Assembly: GCA_016182965.1 (NCBI GenBank) | Contig: JACPFM010000058.1 | Location: forward strand, 1 to 64,000 | Length of the DNA stretch: 64,000 nucleotides | Source: Deltaproteobacteria bacterium | GTDB lineage: Bacteria > Myxococcota_A > Polyangia > Polyangiales > JADJMO01 | Direction of reading: 5' to 3' | In this document: positions 36,505 through 45,428 of the stretch, in pieces | Numbering within the stretch: position 1 is the stretch's first letter | Layout of the letters: every line of letters begins with the position of its first letter | Notes under the pieces: generated by a model | Told to the model about the DNA's origin: nothing | The model's database searches: none | What the model saw: the letters and a program-made list of their open reading frames with translations, nothing else | Made by a program: the position numbers and the translations under genes

Positions 36505-38504
36505 GCCTGCTCGGTCAGCGCCCCGACGTCGGCGAGTTCCGCAAGCGCTACAAGTGGATGGCGCTCTCGGTCGTCGTCCTGATGAGCGTGCTGATCGGCA
36601 AGCTGATCCACCTTCAGGTCATCCGGCACGCGGAGTTCGCCGGCATCGCGCACGACAACATCGTCCACCGCGTGACGCTGGCGACCTCGCGCGGCGTGAT
36701 CCGCGATCGCAACGGCACCGTCCTCGCCGCGAGCCGCGAGTCGTGGAACGTCTACGTGGTCCCGGCGCGCCTCGATCTCGAGAAGACCTGGCCGAAGCTC
36801 GCCGAGCTGCTCGGCCTCGGACCGGTCGAGCGGGCGACGGTCGAAGCGCGCCTGCGCGCCCAGCGCGACGCCGATCTGACCACGCTGCGCACCAACCCCA
36901 AGCACCGCATCCGCGAGGCGATCGTCCGCGAGGACGTGTCGCGCGACGTGATCGGCGCGCTCGAGACGAACAGGTCGCACCTCGCCGCGGTCAACTGGAT
37001 CTCGGTGCCGATGCGCTACTACCCGACGAAGGACCTCACCTTCCACCTGCTCGGGTACGTCAACGAGGTCAGCAAGGACGACCTCGACGCGCAGGCGGCC
37101 GCCCAGGAGAAGGACAAGAAGGAGTGGGGCACCACCCTGCAGCCCGGCGATCGCGTCGGCCGCAGCGGCGTCGAGCGGGCCTGGGAGTCGTACCTCCGCG
37201 GCCAGCGCGGCTGGAAGAAGGTCGTGCTCGACGCGCGCGGCAACCGCCGTACGCAGAAGGAGGATCTGGCGCAGCTCGATCTCCCCGTCGAGCAGAGCCC
37301 GGTGCCCGGCCGCGACGTGCGCCTGACCATCGACGCCGATCTCACCGCCTCCGCGCGCCGCGCCTTCGCCGGTCAGCTCGCCGGCTCGGTCGTGGTGGTC
37401 GAGGTGAAGACGGGGCGGCTGCTCACGGTCTACTCCAAGCCGGGCGTCGACCCGAACGACTTCGTCGCCGGCCTCACGCCGAAACAGGCCGAGGGCATCC
37501 TCGCCAACCCGCTGCGCCCGCTCATCGACAAGACGATGTACGAGGCGTACTTCCCCGGGTCGACGATGAAGCCGTTCGCGGCGCTCGCCGCGCTCGGCAC
37601 GAAGGCGATCACGCCGCACGGCCACGAGACCTGCGAGCACATCTACGTCCTCGGAAAGACCCGCTTCAAGTGCGAGGGCTTCCACGGGCAGATCGAGCTG
37701 CACGACGCGCTCGTCCGCTCCTGCAACATCTTCTTCTATCACCTCGGCGAGAAGACCGGCATCGACGCGATGGCCGCCGTCGCCGCGGAGTTCGGCTTCG
37801 GTCAGCGCACCGGCGTGGGCATCAACCACGAGGTGCCCGGGCTGGTGCCGACCAAGGCCTGGTACAGCCAGCACTACGGCGGTCAGTTCCGCCTCGGCTT
37901 CACCCTCAACGCGGCCATCGGCCAGGGCAACACCAAGGTCACCGTGCTGCAGCTGGCGATGGCCTACGCCGCGCTCGGCAACGGCGGCACGTTGTTCGCG
38001 CCGCAGGTCGTGCGCAGCATCGAGAGCCCGCCGGTCCTCGGCCCCGACGGCAACGCCCTCGGCGGCGGCGCGGTCGAGATCGACTTCGCCCCGCGCGCGC
38101 GGCGCAAGATCAACCTCGACCCGGCCGATCTGCGGGCGGTGCTCGACGGCATGCACGGCGTCGTCAACGAGCCGGGCGGCACCGCGCATCGCGAGCGCAC
38201 CACCAAGGTCGACGTGGCCGGCAAGACCGGCACCGCGCAGGTGTCGAAGGTGACCCAGAAGGCCGGCATGGATCCGCGCTCGATCTGGTACTTCAACCGC
38301 GACCACGCGTGGTTCGCCGGCGTGGCGCCGTTCGACGATCCCGAGATCGCCGTGGTGGTGCTCGTCGAGCACGGCGGCGGCGGCGGTCACAACGCGGCGC
38401 CGATCGCGATGCGCGTCATCGAGGACTGGTTCACCAAGATCAAGCCCGCCCGCGAGCAGGCCGCGCACCCCAAGCCGGCGGCGATGAAGGGGGCGACGCC
38501 ATGA
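36501..38504 (+). CDS. mrdA: Penicillin-binding protein 2, elongation transpeptidase
   Basis: The GTG start at 36501 (GTGA overlap with mreD) gives 667 aa: one membrane anchor (about 19-37), a dimerisation domain, and a transpeptidase domain (about 300-650). The catalytic SxxK is Ser354 in PGSTMKPF, followed by the SCN and KTGTAQ motifs (KTG near 575). It cross-links peptidoglycan during elongation in partnership with RodA, encoded next. The stop overlaps the rodA start. Confidence 0.96.
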   Translation: MSLLGQRPDVGEFRKRYKWMALSVVVLMSVLIGKLIHLQVIRHAEFAGIAHDNIVHRVTLATSRGVIRDRNGTVLAASRESWNVYVVPARLDLEKTWPKLAELLGLGPVERATVEARLRAQRDADLTTLRTNPKHRIREAIVREDVSRDVIGALETNRSHLAAVNWISVPMRYYPTKDLTFHLLGYVNEVSKDDLDAQAAAQEKDKKEWGTTLQPGDRVGRSGVERAWESYLRGQRGWKKVVLDARGNRRTQKEDLAQLDLPVEQSPVPGRDVRLTIDADLTASARRAFAGQLAGSVVVVEVKTGRLLTVYSKPGVDPNDFVAGLTPKQAEGILANPLRPLIDKTMYEAYFPGSTMKPFAALAALGTKAITPHGHETCEHIYVLGKTRFKCEGFHGQIELHDALVRSCNIFFYHLGEKTGIDAMAAVAAEFGFGQRTGVGINHEVPGLVPTKAWYSQHYGGQFRLGFTLNAAIGQGNTKVTVLQLAMAYAALGNGGTLFAPQVVRSIESPPVLGPDGNALGGGAVEIDFAPRARRKINLDPADLRAVLDGMHGVVNEPGGTAHRERTTKVDVAGKTGTAQVSKVTQKAGMDPRSIWYFNRDHAWFAGVAPFDDPEIAVVVLVEHGGGGGHNAAPIAMRVIEDWFTKIKPAREQAAHPKPAAMKGATP

Positions 38505-39646
38505 TCCCGAGGGCGGGCGTGGTGCGCACGCGCGACACGATCGACTGGCCGCTGCTCATCGCGGTGCTGCTCATCGCGCTGGTCGGCGTGGTGAACCTCT
38601 ACTCGGCGACCAGCGTCGCCAAGGGCGGGCTCGCCGATCTCTATGTCACCCAGATCTACTGGCTGGTCGCCGGCGGCATCGCCGCGGTGGCGGTCGCGGC
38701 CATCGACTACCGGCACTTCGAGCGCCTCGCGTACGTGATCTACGGCGGCGGCATCCTCTTGCTGCTCCTGGTCTTCATCCTCGGCCGCGACATCCACGGC
38801 GCGGCGCGGTGGATCGACATCGGCGGCAAGCAGCGGGGGTTCCGCTTCCAGCCGTCGGAGTTCATGAAGATCATCCTCGCGCTGTCGCTCGCGAAGTACC
38901 TGCACGACGATCCGAAGGTGCCGGTCGGCCCGTCGGGCGGCGGGCGCACGCTGAAGGACCTGATCGTGCCGGCGGTGCTCGCGGGCATCCCCTTCGCGCT
39001 CGTGGCCAAGCAGCCCGACCTCGGCACCGCGCTCATCCTCGCGGGCATCTTCGTGTCGATCATGGCGCTCGGGAAGATGCGCTGGAAGTCGCTGGTCACG
39101 CTGGTGCTCGGCCTGGCCGCGTTCTCGTACGTCGCCTGGGAGTACGTCCTCCACGACTGCCAGAAGCGGCGCGTCACCTCGTTCAGCAACCCCGAGCTCG
39201 ACATCCGCGGCGCCAACTGGCACTCGCACCACGCGCGCGTGGCGATCGGCAACGGCGGCCTGTTCGGCTCCGGCTACATGAAGGGCACGCAGAACCACTA
39301 CCTCTTCCTGCCCGAGCAGCAGTCCGACTTCCCGTTCCCGGTGTTCGCCGAGGACTGGGGCCTCATCGGCGCGGTGGTGATGATCGGCCTCTATGCGTTC
39401 GTGGTGCTATGGGGCTTGAAGATCGCCTCGCAGGCGAAGGATCGCTTCGGCGCCGCGCTCGCCGTGGGCATCTCCGCGATGATCTTCTGGCACGCGTTCT
39501 TCAACATCGGGATGGTGACGGGCGTGCTGCCGGTGGTCGGCGTGCCGCTGCCGCTCTTCAGCTACGGCGGGTCGAGCGTGACGACGGTGCTGATCGGCGT
39601 GGGGCTCCTCATGAACGTGAGCATGAGAAGGCACACTTTTGCCTGA
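38501..39646 (+). CDS. rodA: RodA, SEDS peptidoglycan glycosyltransferase
   Basis: The 381-aa polytopic membrane protein has about ten helices and SEDS motifs: GAARWIDIGG, FQPSEFMKIILALSLAKYL, KQPDLGTALI (with the essential Asp), and LPLFSYGGSS near the end. It polymerises glycan strands with PBP2. ATGA overlap with mrdA. It ends the operon; REP-like palindromes follow. Confidence 0.96.
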   Translation: MIPRAGVVRTRDTIDWPLLIAVLLIALVGVVNLYSATSVAKGGLADLYVTQIYWLVAGGIAAVAVAAIDYRHFERLAYVIYGGGILLLLLVFILGRDIHGAARWIDIGGKQRGFRFQPSEFMKIILALSLAKYLHDDPKVPVGPSGGGRTLKDLIVPAVLAGIPFALVAKQPDLGTALILAGIFVSIMALGKMRWKSLVTLVLGLAAFSYVAWEYVLHDCQKRRVTSFSNPELDIRGANWHSHHARVAIGNGGLFGSGYMKGTQNHYLFLPEQQSDFPFPVFAEDWGLIGAVVMIGLYAFVVLWGLKIASQAKDRFGAALAVGISAMIFWHAFFNIGMVTGVLPVVGVPLPLFSYGGSSVTTVLIGVGLLMNVSMRRHTFA

Positions 39647-39705
39647 TCAGATGCGCGAGAGCGGGAGCGTCGGGTCGACCGCGCGTCGCTTCAGATTACG
39701 GCAGC

Positions 39706-39905
39706 GGAGCACGCTCCCGGTTCGGGAGGAGATCGAATCCCCAGCCTGAAGGCTTGGCCAGGAGGCTCATTCGGTTCGGCACTCCAACCGAAGCCCGCCT
39801 CTCGGCGGGCTCCTATCCCAGCCGAACGTCATCTCGTGCGTGCGTGCCTCGCGGCGCGTCCGGGATCATGAGCCCGCCGAAGCGGCGCTTCGGTCGGCAC
39901 CCTGC
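39706..39905. repeat. ~200-bp direct repeat, copy A
   Basis: This shares nearly base-for-base sequence with copy B (40724-40930), in the same orientation, with a few substitutions and one indel. It contains a CCCCAGCCTGAAGGCT-type REP palindrome (39739) and a GCCCGCC/GGCGGGC hairpin (39793-39810). It ends 2 bp from the stop of the Clp_N-ClpS gene. Confidence 0.8.
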
Positions 39906-39906
39906 G

Positions 39907-40719
39907 TCAAACGTCGTCCGCGGCGGGCCCGGTCGACGGGATGGCGCGAGCCTGCAGCGGATAGCCGGCGGCCCGCGCGCCCTCGACGAGAGCGCCAGCG
40001 ACTCGCTCGGCCTCCGCCAGCGAGCCGACCGGAATCCGTTCGCGGCCGCGCTCGTGCACGGCCACGGCGAACGCGGCGGCGGCGGAAACGTCGAGGGCCG
40101 CGTGCTCGCAGAGCGCGTCGCGCACGAACTCGAACGTTGTCACTTGATCGTTCATCAGCTCCACCGCCGGAACGACGCTCTCGGGCGGCACCGCCACCCT
40201 GCTGAAGACCTCGCTCGCGCCGCCGTGCCTCTTCAGCGCCGGACCGACATCGTGATCGTACAGTAGATGGGTCAGAAGCCCCGCAACCGAAGTGCGACCG
40301 AGCCGCAGGGCACGCCTCACGATAGATGTCACGACGGAGTAGTCCGGCACGGACCGCGACGACGTCCGATAGGAATCGGCGGGCGGCTGCTTCGGGGTCG
40401 CCTCGACGAGCTCCTCGCAATCCGCCCGCAGCGCGTCTGGATCGATCCCCGCTGCAACGAGTGTCCGTCGGCCGTGTGGATCCAAGGTCACGGCCAACAA
40501 CAGGTGGGCAGAGCCCGCCGTGCGATGGGCGCGTCGTGCGGCCTCCCGGGACGCGACGCCCAGGGCTACGCGCATGTCCGCCGCTCGTTCCCACGCCAAC
40601 GCCTCGGAATGACGAAGCCCCATCCAGGAGACTACGCCCGCGACGACCGCCGTTATCAGGAAGAAGGTCCCGAGCACGCGCCCCCGTCGCTTGGGACCAT
40701 AGCACCTGCCCGCAATCAC
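39907..40719 (-). CDS. Membrane-anchored fusion of a Clp N-terminal domain and a ClpS adaptor
   Basis: GTG 40719 is taken as start (270 aa). One membrane helix (15-35, VLGTFFLITAVVAGVVSWMG) is followed by a Clp_N-like double helical repeat. The first repeat holds GSAHLLLAVTLDPHGRRTLV and the second TSVAGLLTHLLYDHDVGPAL (about 50-155). A C-terminal ClpS fold (about 180-262) then follows. The ClpS N-degron pocket is largely kept: Asn190-Asp191 (third Asp is Gln) in MNDQVTTFEFV and His222 in AVAVHERG. No AAA+ ATPase domain is present. ClpS normally binds the N-domain of ClpA, so this protein joins both partners. It may capture N-degron substrates at the membrane or compete with ClpA. It fills the gap between two ~200-bp direct repeats. 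Confidence 0.72.
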   Translation of the reverse strand: MIAGRCYGPKRRGRVLGTFFLITAVVAGVVSWMGLRHSEALAWERAADMRVALGVASREAARRAHRTAGSAHLLLAVTLDPHGRRTLVAAGIDPDALRADCEELVEATPKQPPADSYRTSSRSVPDYSVVTSIVRRALRLGRTSVAGLLTHLLYDHDVGPALKRHGGASEVFSRVAVPPESVVPAVELMNDQVTTFEFVRDALCEHAALDVSAAAAFAVAVHERGRERIPVGSLAEAERVAGALVEGARAAGYPLQARAIPSTGPAADDV

Positions 40720-40723
40720 TGTT

Positions 40724-40930
40724 GGAGCACGCTCCCGGTTCGGGAGGAGATCGAATCCCCAGCCTGAAGGCTGGGGCAGGAGGCTCATTCGCTTCGGCAC
40801 TCAAACCGAAGCCCGCCTCGCGGCGGGCTCCTGTCCCAGCCGAACGTCATCTCGTTTCGTGCGTGCCTCGCGGCGCGTCCGGGATCAGCAGCCCGCCGGA
40901 GCGGCGGGCTTCGGGCGAGACGGACCCTGC
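40724..40930. repeat. ~200-bp direct repeat, copy B
   Basis: This second copy of the 39706-39905 repeat begins 5 bp upstream of the Clp_N-ClpS gene start. It carries the perfect REP palindrome CCCCAGCCTGAAGGCTGGGG at 40757-40776. An inverted REP copy follows at 40930-40949. Confidence 0.8.
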
Positions 40931-40937
40931 CCCAGCC

Positions 40938-41040
40938 TTCAGGCTGGGGTCTCCAACTCTGCACGAACCGGTGGTGAGGCCGATCTCCCGCACGCCCTCG
41001 CCGCTTCAGGCCGGGGTCTCCAACTCTGCACGAACCGGTG
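40938..41040. repeat. Two 36-bp direct repeats containing half a REP palindrome
   Basis: 40938-40973 and 41005-41040 are identical except for one base (TTCAGGCTGGGG versus TTCAGGCCGGGG, then TCTCCAACTCTGCACGAACC). GGTGAGGCCGATCTCC also recurs at 40972 and 41072, the second copy inside the next gene's 3' end. Confidence 0.7.
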
Positions 41041-41063
41041 TCGTGAAAGGTTCCGACCTCGCC

Positions 41064-41741
41064 TCATCGCCCGGTGAGGCCGATCTCCGGCGCTCCGTCT
41101 CCGCGCTCGAGGTCGAGCAGGACCTGCTGGTCCTCGGCGATGATGAAGAGCGCCCACATCGACGCGCCGGACTCGGTCTGCGTGCCGAGCCCGACGACGC
41201 GGAGCAGATCGCCTGGCTGTACGCGCCCGAGCGCGCCCGACACCCGGGGCACGAGGTGCACCTGCGTGCCGTCCTCGAGCAAGAGGCCCGACGGCGCGCC
41301 GACGTTGCTCTTCAGCACGAGCGACACGCGCGCGGTCACGGCGAGACGGTCGAGCGAGCTCACGTCGTCGATGCGCAGGCTGTCACGGTCGGTCGCCACC
41401 GGGCCGCCGCCGATGCCGATCGGCCGGGCGACGAGCGGCTTCAGGTCCTCGTTCTCGCGCGGGCCGAGCGCGACCTGCTCGTTGGTGCGCTCGTTGACGA
41501 GCACGCGGCGCTGGTCGGCCGACACGGCGCGACGCACGGGATCGCCCGGCCGCGCGACGCGCGAGAGGCGCTCGCTCATGGGCGCGACGAGCTCGGTGCC
41601 GTCGGTCAGGATGACGCCGCTGATCTGCCCGTGCGGATCGAGGCGCGCGGTCCGCACGTGCACGTCCGGCTCCGCGGCCGCTGCGGTGCCCGCAAACGCC
41701 GTGATCGCACCCACGAGCAGGAGAGTTCGCGTGATGTACAT
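41064..41741 (-). CDS. Secreted hypothetical protein with an internal duplication, 225 aa
   Basis: The protein has a cleavable signal peptide (LLLVGAITAFAGTAAA). Two related halves are visible: SGVILTDGTELVAPMSERLS...ARPGDPVR (about 41-70) and SGLLLEDGTQVHLVPRVSG...VQPGDLLRV (about 155-190). This implies duplication of a small beta domain resembling OB-fold-like periplasmic modules. The function is unknown. Its C-terminal codons overlap a repeated sequence. Confidence 0.65.
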   Translation of the reverse strand: MYITRTLLLVGAITAFAGTAAAAEPDVHVRTARLDPHGQISGVILTDGTELVAPMSERLSRVARPGDPVRRAVSADQRRVLVNERTNEQVALGPRENEDLKPLVARPIGIGGGPVATDRDSLRIDDVSSLDRLAVTARVSLVLKSNVGAPSGLLLEDGTQVHLVPRVSGALGRVQPGDLLRVVGLGTQTESGASMWALFIIAEDQQVLLDLERGDGAPEIGLTGR

Positions 41742-41837
41742 GCTCCACCTCCCCAGCTCGGACGAGCACGCGATGTGCCGCCGCGCGAGGCGCGCGCTCG
41801 CGACCCGTGACGAAGGTCGAAGGTCGAACCGGCCCGG

Positions 41838-43556
41838 CTAACGGTAGAGGCCGTCGATGAGGCCCGCGAACCGCTCCTCCACCGCGCGGCGCCGCACCTT
41901 CAGCGTCGGGGTCAGCTCGCCCTCTTCGGTCGAGAGATCGCGATCGAGGATCGCCCAGCGCTTGATCGTCTCGAACGGCGCCAGGTCGGCGTTCGCGTCG
42001 TCGATCGCGGCGCGCGCGGCCGCTTCGGGCGCGACGCCGGCGCGGCGGATGGCCTCGTCGTCGAGCACCAGGAGCGCGACCAGGAACGGCCGGCGATCGC
42101 CGACCACCACCGCGCGCGCGACCCACGGAGAGCGCAGCACGCGCCCCTCGACGCGCTGCGGGGCGACGTTCTTGCCGCCGGCGGTGATCAGGAGGTCCTT
42201 CTTGCGATCGGTGATGCGGAGGAAGCCGTCGCCGTCGAGATCGCCGACGTCGCCGGTGTGGAGGAACCCCTCGGCGTCGATCACGCCGCGCGGATCGGGC
42301 GGGCCGTCGTTGCGGAAGTAGCCGCGGGAGAGGTTCGCGCCCCGCGCGAGGATCTCGCCGTCGTCGGCGACGCGCAGCTCGACGCCGGGGAGCGCGCGGC
42401 CGACGGTGCCGGAGCGAAACGCCTGCGGGCGGTTGAGCGTCAGCGCGCCGCAGGTCTCGGTCAGCCCGTAGCCCTCGAGGACGAGGATGCCGATGGCGTG
42501 GAACCACTCGAACAGAGGGCGATCGAGCGGCGCCGCGCCGCTGACCGCGAAGCGCAGGCGGCCGCCGAAGCGCCCGCGCACCTTGGCGAGGACCAGCTTG
42601 TCGGCGTAGCGGCGCTGCAGCTCGAGCGAGAGCGGGATCGGCTCGCCGCGGCGACGCATGCGCGCGACCTGGTCGCCGACGCCGATCGCCCAGTGGAAGA
42701 TCTTCTCCTGGACCGCGCCGGCCTCCTTGGCCTTCACCAGCGCGACCTCGTGCACCTTCTCGAACAGCCGCGGCACCGAGCCGAGGAAGGTCGGGCGCAC
42801 CTCCTCGGCGTCGTCGAGCACGGTCAGCATCGACTGCGCGAACGCGGTGACCGCGCCGACGCGCATCGCCGCGACCACCAGCAGCTTGCCGAAGATGTGG
42901 GCGAGCGGGAGGAACAACAGCTGCTCGTCCTCGGCGGACACGCCGAGCAGCTCGAACAGCGCGGAGACCTCGAAGAGGAACGCGTCGTGCGTGAGCACCG
43001 CGCCCTTCGGCTCGCCGGTGGTGCCGGACGTGTAGAAGATGGCGGCGACGTCTTCGGCGCCGACCGCGGCGCTGCACGCGGTCACCAGGTCGCCCCCGTC
43101 CGCGCCGTCCGCAAGCAAGGCCCGCCCTTCGGCGAGCAGCGCGTCCCACCCCGACCGCAGGGACACCACGAGGTCGAGCGGCCGATACCCGGGATCGGCC
43201 TCGATGCGCTGGAGCTTCGCGTCGTCGTCGACCACCAGCACGCGCGCGTCGCAGTCGCGCAGGACGAAGACGACCTGATCGGGGGTGAGCGTCGGGTAGA
43301 TGGGCACTGCGACCGCGCCCGCCATGAGCGCGCCCCAGTCGGCGATGACCGCCTCCTCGCGCGTGCCGGTGAGGACGCCGACGCGCGCCCCCGGCGGGAC
43401 GCCGCGCGCCACCAGCGCGGCGGCGAACGCGCGCGCCGCGTCGTGGAAGACGCGCCAGGAGGTCGACTGCCAGCGCCCCTGACGCTTGCTGCGAAACGCC
43501 GCGGCGTCGGGCCGCACGCGGACCTGCTCGACGAGGAGATCGATGAGCGTCAGCAC
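41838..43556 (-). CDS. Long-chain fatty acid-CoA ligase (AMP-dependent synthetase)
   Basis: The 572-aa ANL enzyme has the P-loop-like YTSGTTGEPKGAVLTH, the fatty-acid site EGYGLTETCG, FLHTGDVGDLDGDGFL and the linker motif DRKKDLLITAGGKNVAP, with a C-terminal Lys in ELTPTLKVRRR. It activates fatty acids to acyl-CoA. The length and the long insert (AIGVGDQVARMRRRGEPIPL) fit the long-chain FadD15/AMP-ligase group. It ends in YR*, 22 bp after the OMP pseudogene's stop region on the same strand. Confidence 0.93.
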   Translation of the reverse strand: MLTLIDLLVEQVRVRPDAAAFRSKRQGRWQSTSWRVFHDAARAFAAALVARGVPPGARVGVLTGTREEAVIADWGALMAGAVAVPIYPTLTPDQVVFVLRDCDARVLVVDDDAKLQRIEADPGYRPLDLVVSLRSGWDALLAEGRALLADGADGGDLVTACSAAVGAEDVAAIFYTSGTTGEPKGAVLTHDAFLFEVSALFELLGVSAEDEQLLFLPLAHIFGKLLVVAAMRVGAVTAFAQSMLTVLDDAEEVRPTFLGSVPRLFEKVHEVALVKAKEAGAVQEKIFHWAIGVGDQVARMRRRGEPIPLSLELQRRYADKLVLAKVRGRFGGRLRFAVSGAAPLDRPLFEWFHAIGILVLEGYGLTETCGALTLNRPQAFRSGTVGRALPGVELRVADDGEILARGANLSRGYFRNDGPPDPRGVIDAEGFLHTGDVGDLDGDGFLRITDRKKDLLITAGGKNVAPQRVEGRVLRSPWVARAVVVGDRRPFLVALLVLDDEAIRRAGVAPEAAARAAIDDANADLAPFETIKRWAILDRDLSTEEGELTPTLKVRRRAVEERFAGLIDGLYR

Positions 43557-43578
43557 GTCGCCGTCTCTCGGGGGGTGA

Positions 43579-45164
43579 TCAGAACGCGTACTTCACGCCG
43601 AGCTCCGGCGCGAAGACGACGTTGAGGTTCGGCAGCGGGAAGAGCAGCTTCGCCGCGACGTTGATCGCGATGCGCGAGCTCGGGACGATCCACACGCCGA
43701 CGCCGCCGCCGACGAAGCCGGGGCCGACGCGTTTGTAGGCGGTGACGTCCTTCAGGATCGCGTCGCCGGCGGGGCACGGATCAGTCTCGCTCTTGCAGGC
43801 GTTGGCGAACACCGGATCCTGCGGCTCGACGATGACGTTGGGCACCGGCGCGTCGAACTGGCCGAACCCGCCGTTGGCGAGGAAGAACGGGCGGAAGGCG
43901 CCGCCGGTGATGAAGTACTGCAGCCGCGCCTCGGCGTGGAACGGGATGAACCGATCGGCCTCGGTCGGGTTGCCGCCGAACGCGTAGCCGAGCCGCGCGC
44001 CGAGCGAGAGGTTCGGCGTGGTGAAGTAGTCGACCGACAGGAACACGCGCTTGGTCGCGACGGCCATGCCGCCGTCGGTCTTGCCGCCCGTCGGCCCGAC
44101 GCGGATGCCCTGCGAGCCGGTGGTGACGTCCTTGCGGCCGTCGGCGGTGTCGACCGTGCAGGCCCACACGCCGGTCTGCTTGCAGAGGTCGGTCTCCTTG
44201 CCGAGGAACACGAGATCGATCTCGCCGTCGACGCCGACCCAGAACTTGGGGCCGTCGTCCTTCGGCTTCTTCTCGCCCGGCTTGCACCACTTCTTGCCGG
44301 TGTCGTTCTCGATGCAGACGAGGCCCTTGTCGCACTCGTCGTCATCGGTGCAGCCGGAGCCCTCGGGCTTGCCGCCGCCACCACCGCCGCCGGCGCCGCA
44401 CTCCTTCGGGTCCTTGCCGCCGGGCAGCTGCGGCGACTCGATGTCGTCGGGCATCTTCTCGACGACCTTGATGAGGGCGGGCTTCTTGATGGAGCCGTAG
44501 TGCTCGACCTCGCTCTGCGAGTCGTCGAACGCCTTCACGTAGAACTTGATCGTCGTCGGCTTGGCGGTGACGTCGCACGGCAGGGTGGCGAGCCACTTGC
44601 CGGCGCTCTTGGTCGCCTCGAGGGGCCGGTACTTCTCCATCGCGTCGGACTTGTACGAGACCTTCACCGCGGTCACGTCGAGCCCGGAGGGGATGGTGAT
44701 GACGATGGGGATCTCGTAGCCGACCGGCGCCATGGTGACCTTGACGCCGAGCGCGCCTTCGGCGAGCGCCGGCGGCTCCTCGCCGCCTTCTTCACCGCGC
44801 CGTTGTCGAGGTAGTCCTTGCCGATGGTGACGTTCGCGTCTTCGGCGAGCGCGGCGGCGAACTCCTTCTCGCCCTCCTTCTGATCGCCGGCGTTGAGCAG
44901 GACGATGCCGAGGTCGCGGTGCAGGCTCGCCAGCATCGGCTTGCTGCACTTGGTCGCGCCGCACTTCTTGACCGCCTTCTGCAGCTTGTCTTTCGCCTTC
45001 TTGAGGTCGAGCCCCAGGAAGTCGACGTCCATCGCGTCCTGCTGCAGCTTCTTCGCCTCGCCCTCGACCTTCGGATCGTTCGCGGCCGCCGGCCGGCCGG
45101 CGAGCACGACGAGCGCCAGCGCGACGCCGGCGAGCAAGCGAGGATGGTTCGAAGAAATGAGCAC
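43579..45164 (-). pseudogene. Frameshifted outer-membrane protein, paralogue of the next gene
   Basis: The N-terminal signal and helical region (GTG 45164, LLAGVALALVVLAGRPAAA, then HRDLGIVLLNAGDQKEGEKE) is in one frame. The rest (VKVTMAPVGYEIPIVITIPS to PELGVKYAF) is in the -1 frame. The break lies near 44787-44793 (GAAGAAGGCGGCG on the minus strand). The intact neighbour at 45429-47165 aligns across the break in a single frame. The rest is well kept, so this is a recent frameshift, a sequencing error, or less likely ribosomal slippage. Domains are a helical N-terminus, a Cys module (GCTDDDECDKGLVC) and a C-terminal beta-barrel. Confidence 0.75.
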
Positions 45165-45274
45165 GCGCCCCGCATTGTAACCGCGGAGAGTGGGTGGACG
45201 GCCAGTTTCGACGGGGTCGAAGGTCGAAGGTCGCAGGCAGCCTAGTGCCTCGTTCGACCTTCGACCTTGGACAC

Positions 45275-45417
45275 GAATCCCCCGGACTGAAGTCCGGGGC
45301 ACCGACAGCTGCGCGAAGCCCTCCGGGCTAGGAGCTGCTGGTCTTCAGGAAGTGCAGCCGGCCTAGGCAAGGACTTGAGGTGCTTTCGGTGCCCCGGACT
45401 TCAGTCCGGGGGGAATC
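45275..45417. repeat. Inverted pair of REP-like palindromes
   Basis: 45275-45302 and 45389-45417 are ~28-bp inverted copies, each itself a palindrome of the form CCCCGGACTGAAGTCCGGGG. The shape matches CCCCAGCCTGAAGGCTGGGG near 40757, so they look like one family. Runs of TTCGACC lie just before (45253-45267). Confidence 0.75.
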
Positions 45418-45428
45418 TCCGAGACCCC

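Noticed and set aside
36111..38468. Minus-strand open frame of 785 codons across mreD-mrdA
   Set aside because: Antisense shadow of the PBP2 gene, whose SxxK, SCN and KTG motifs are intact on the plus strand.
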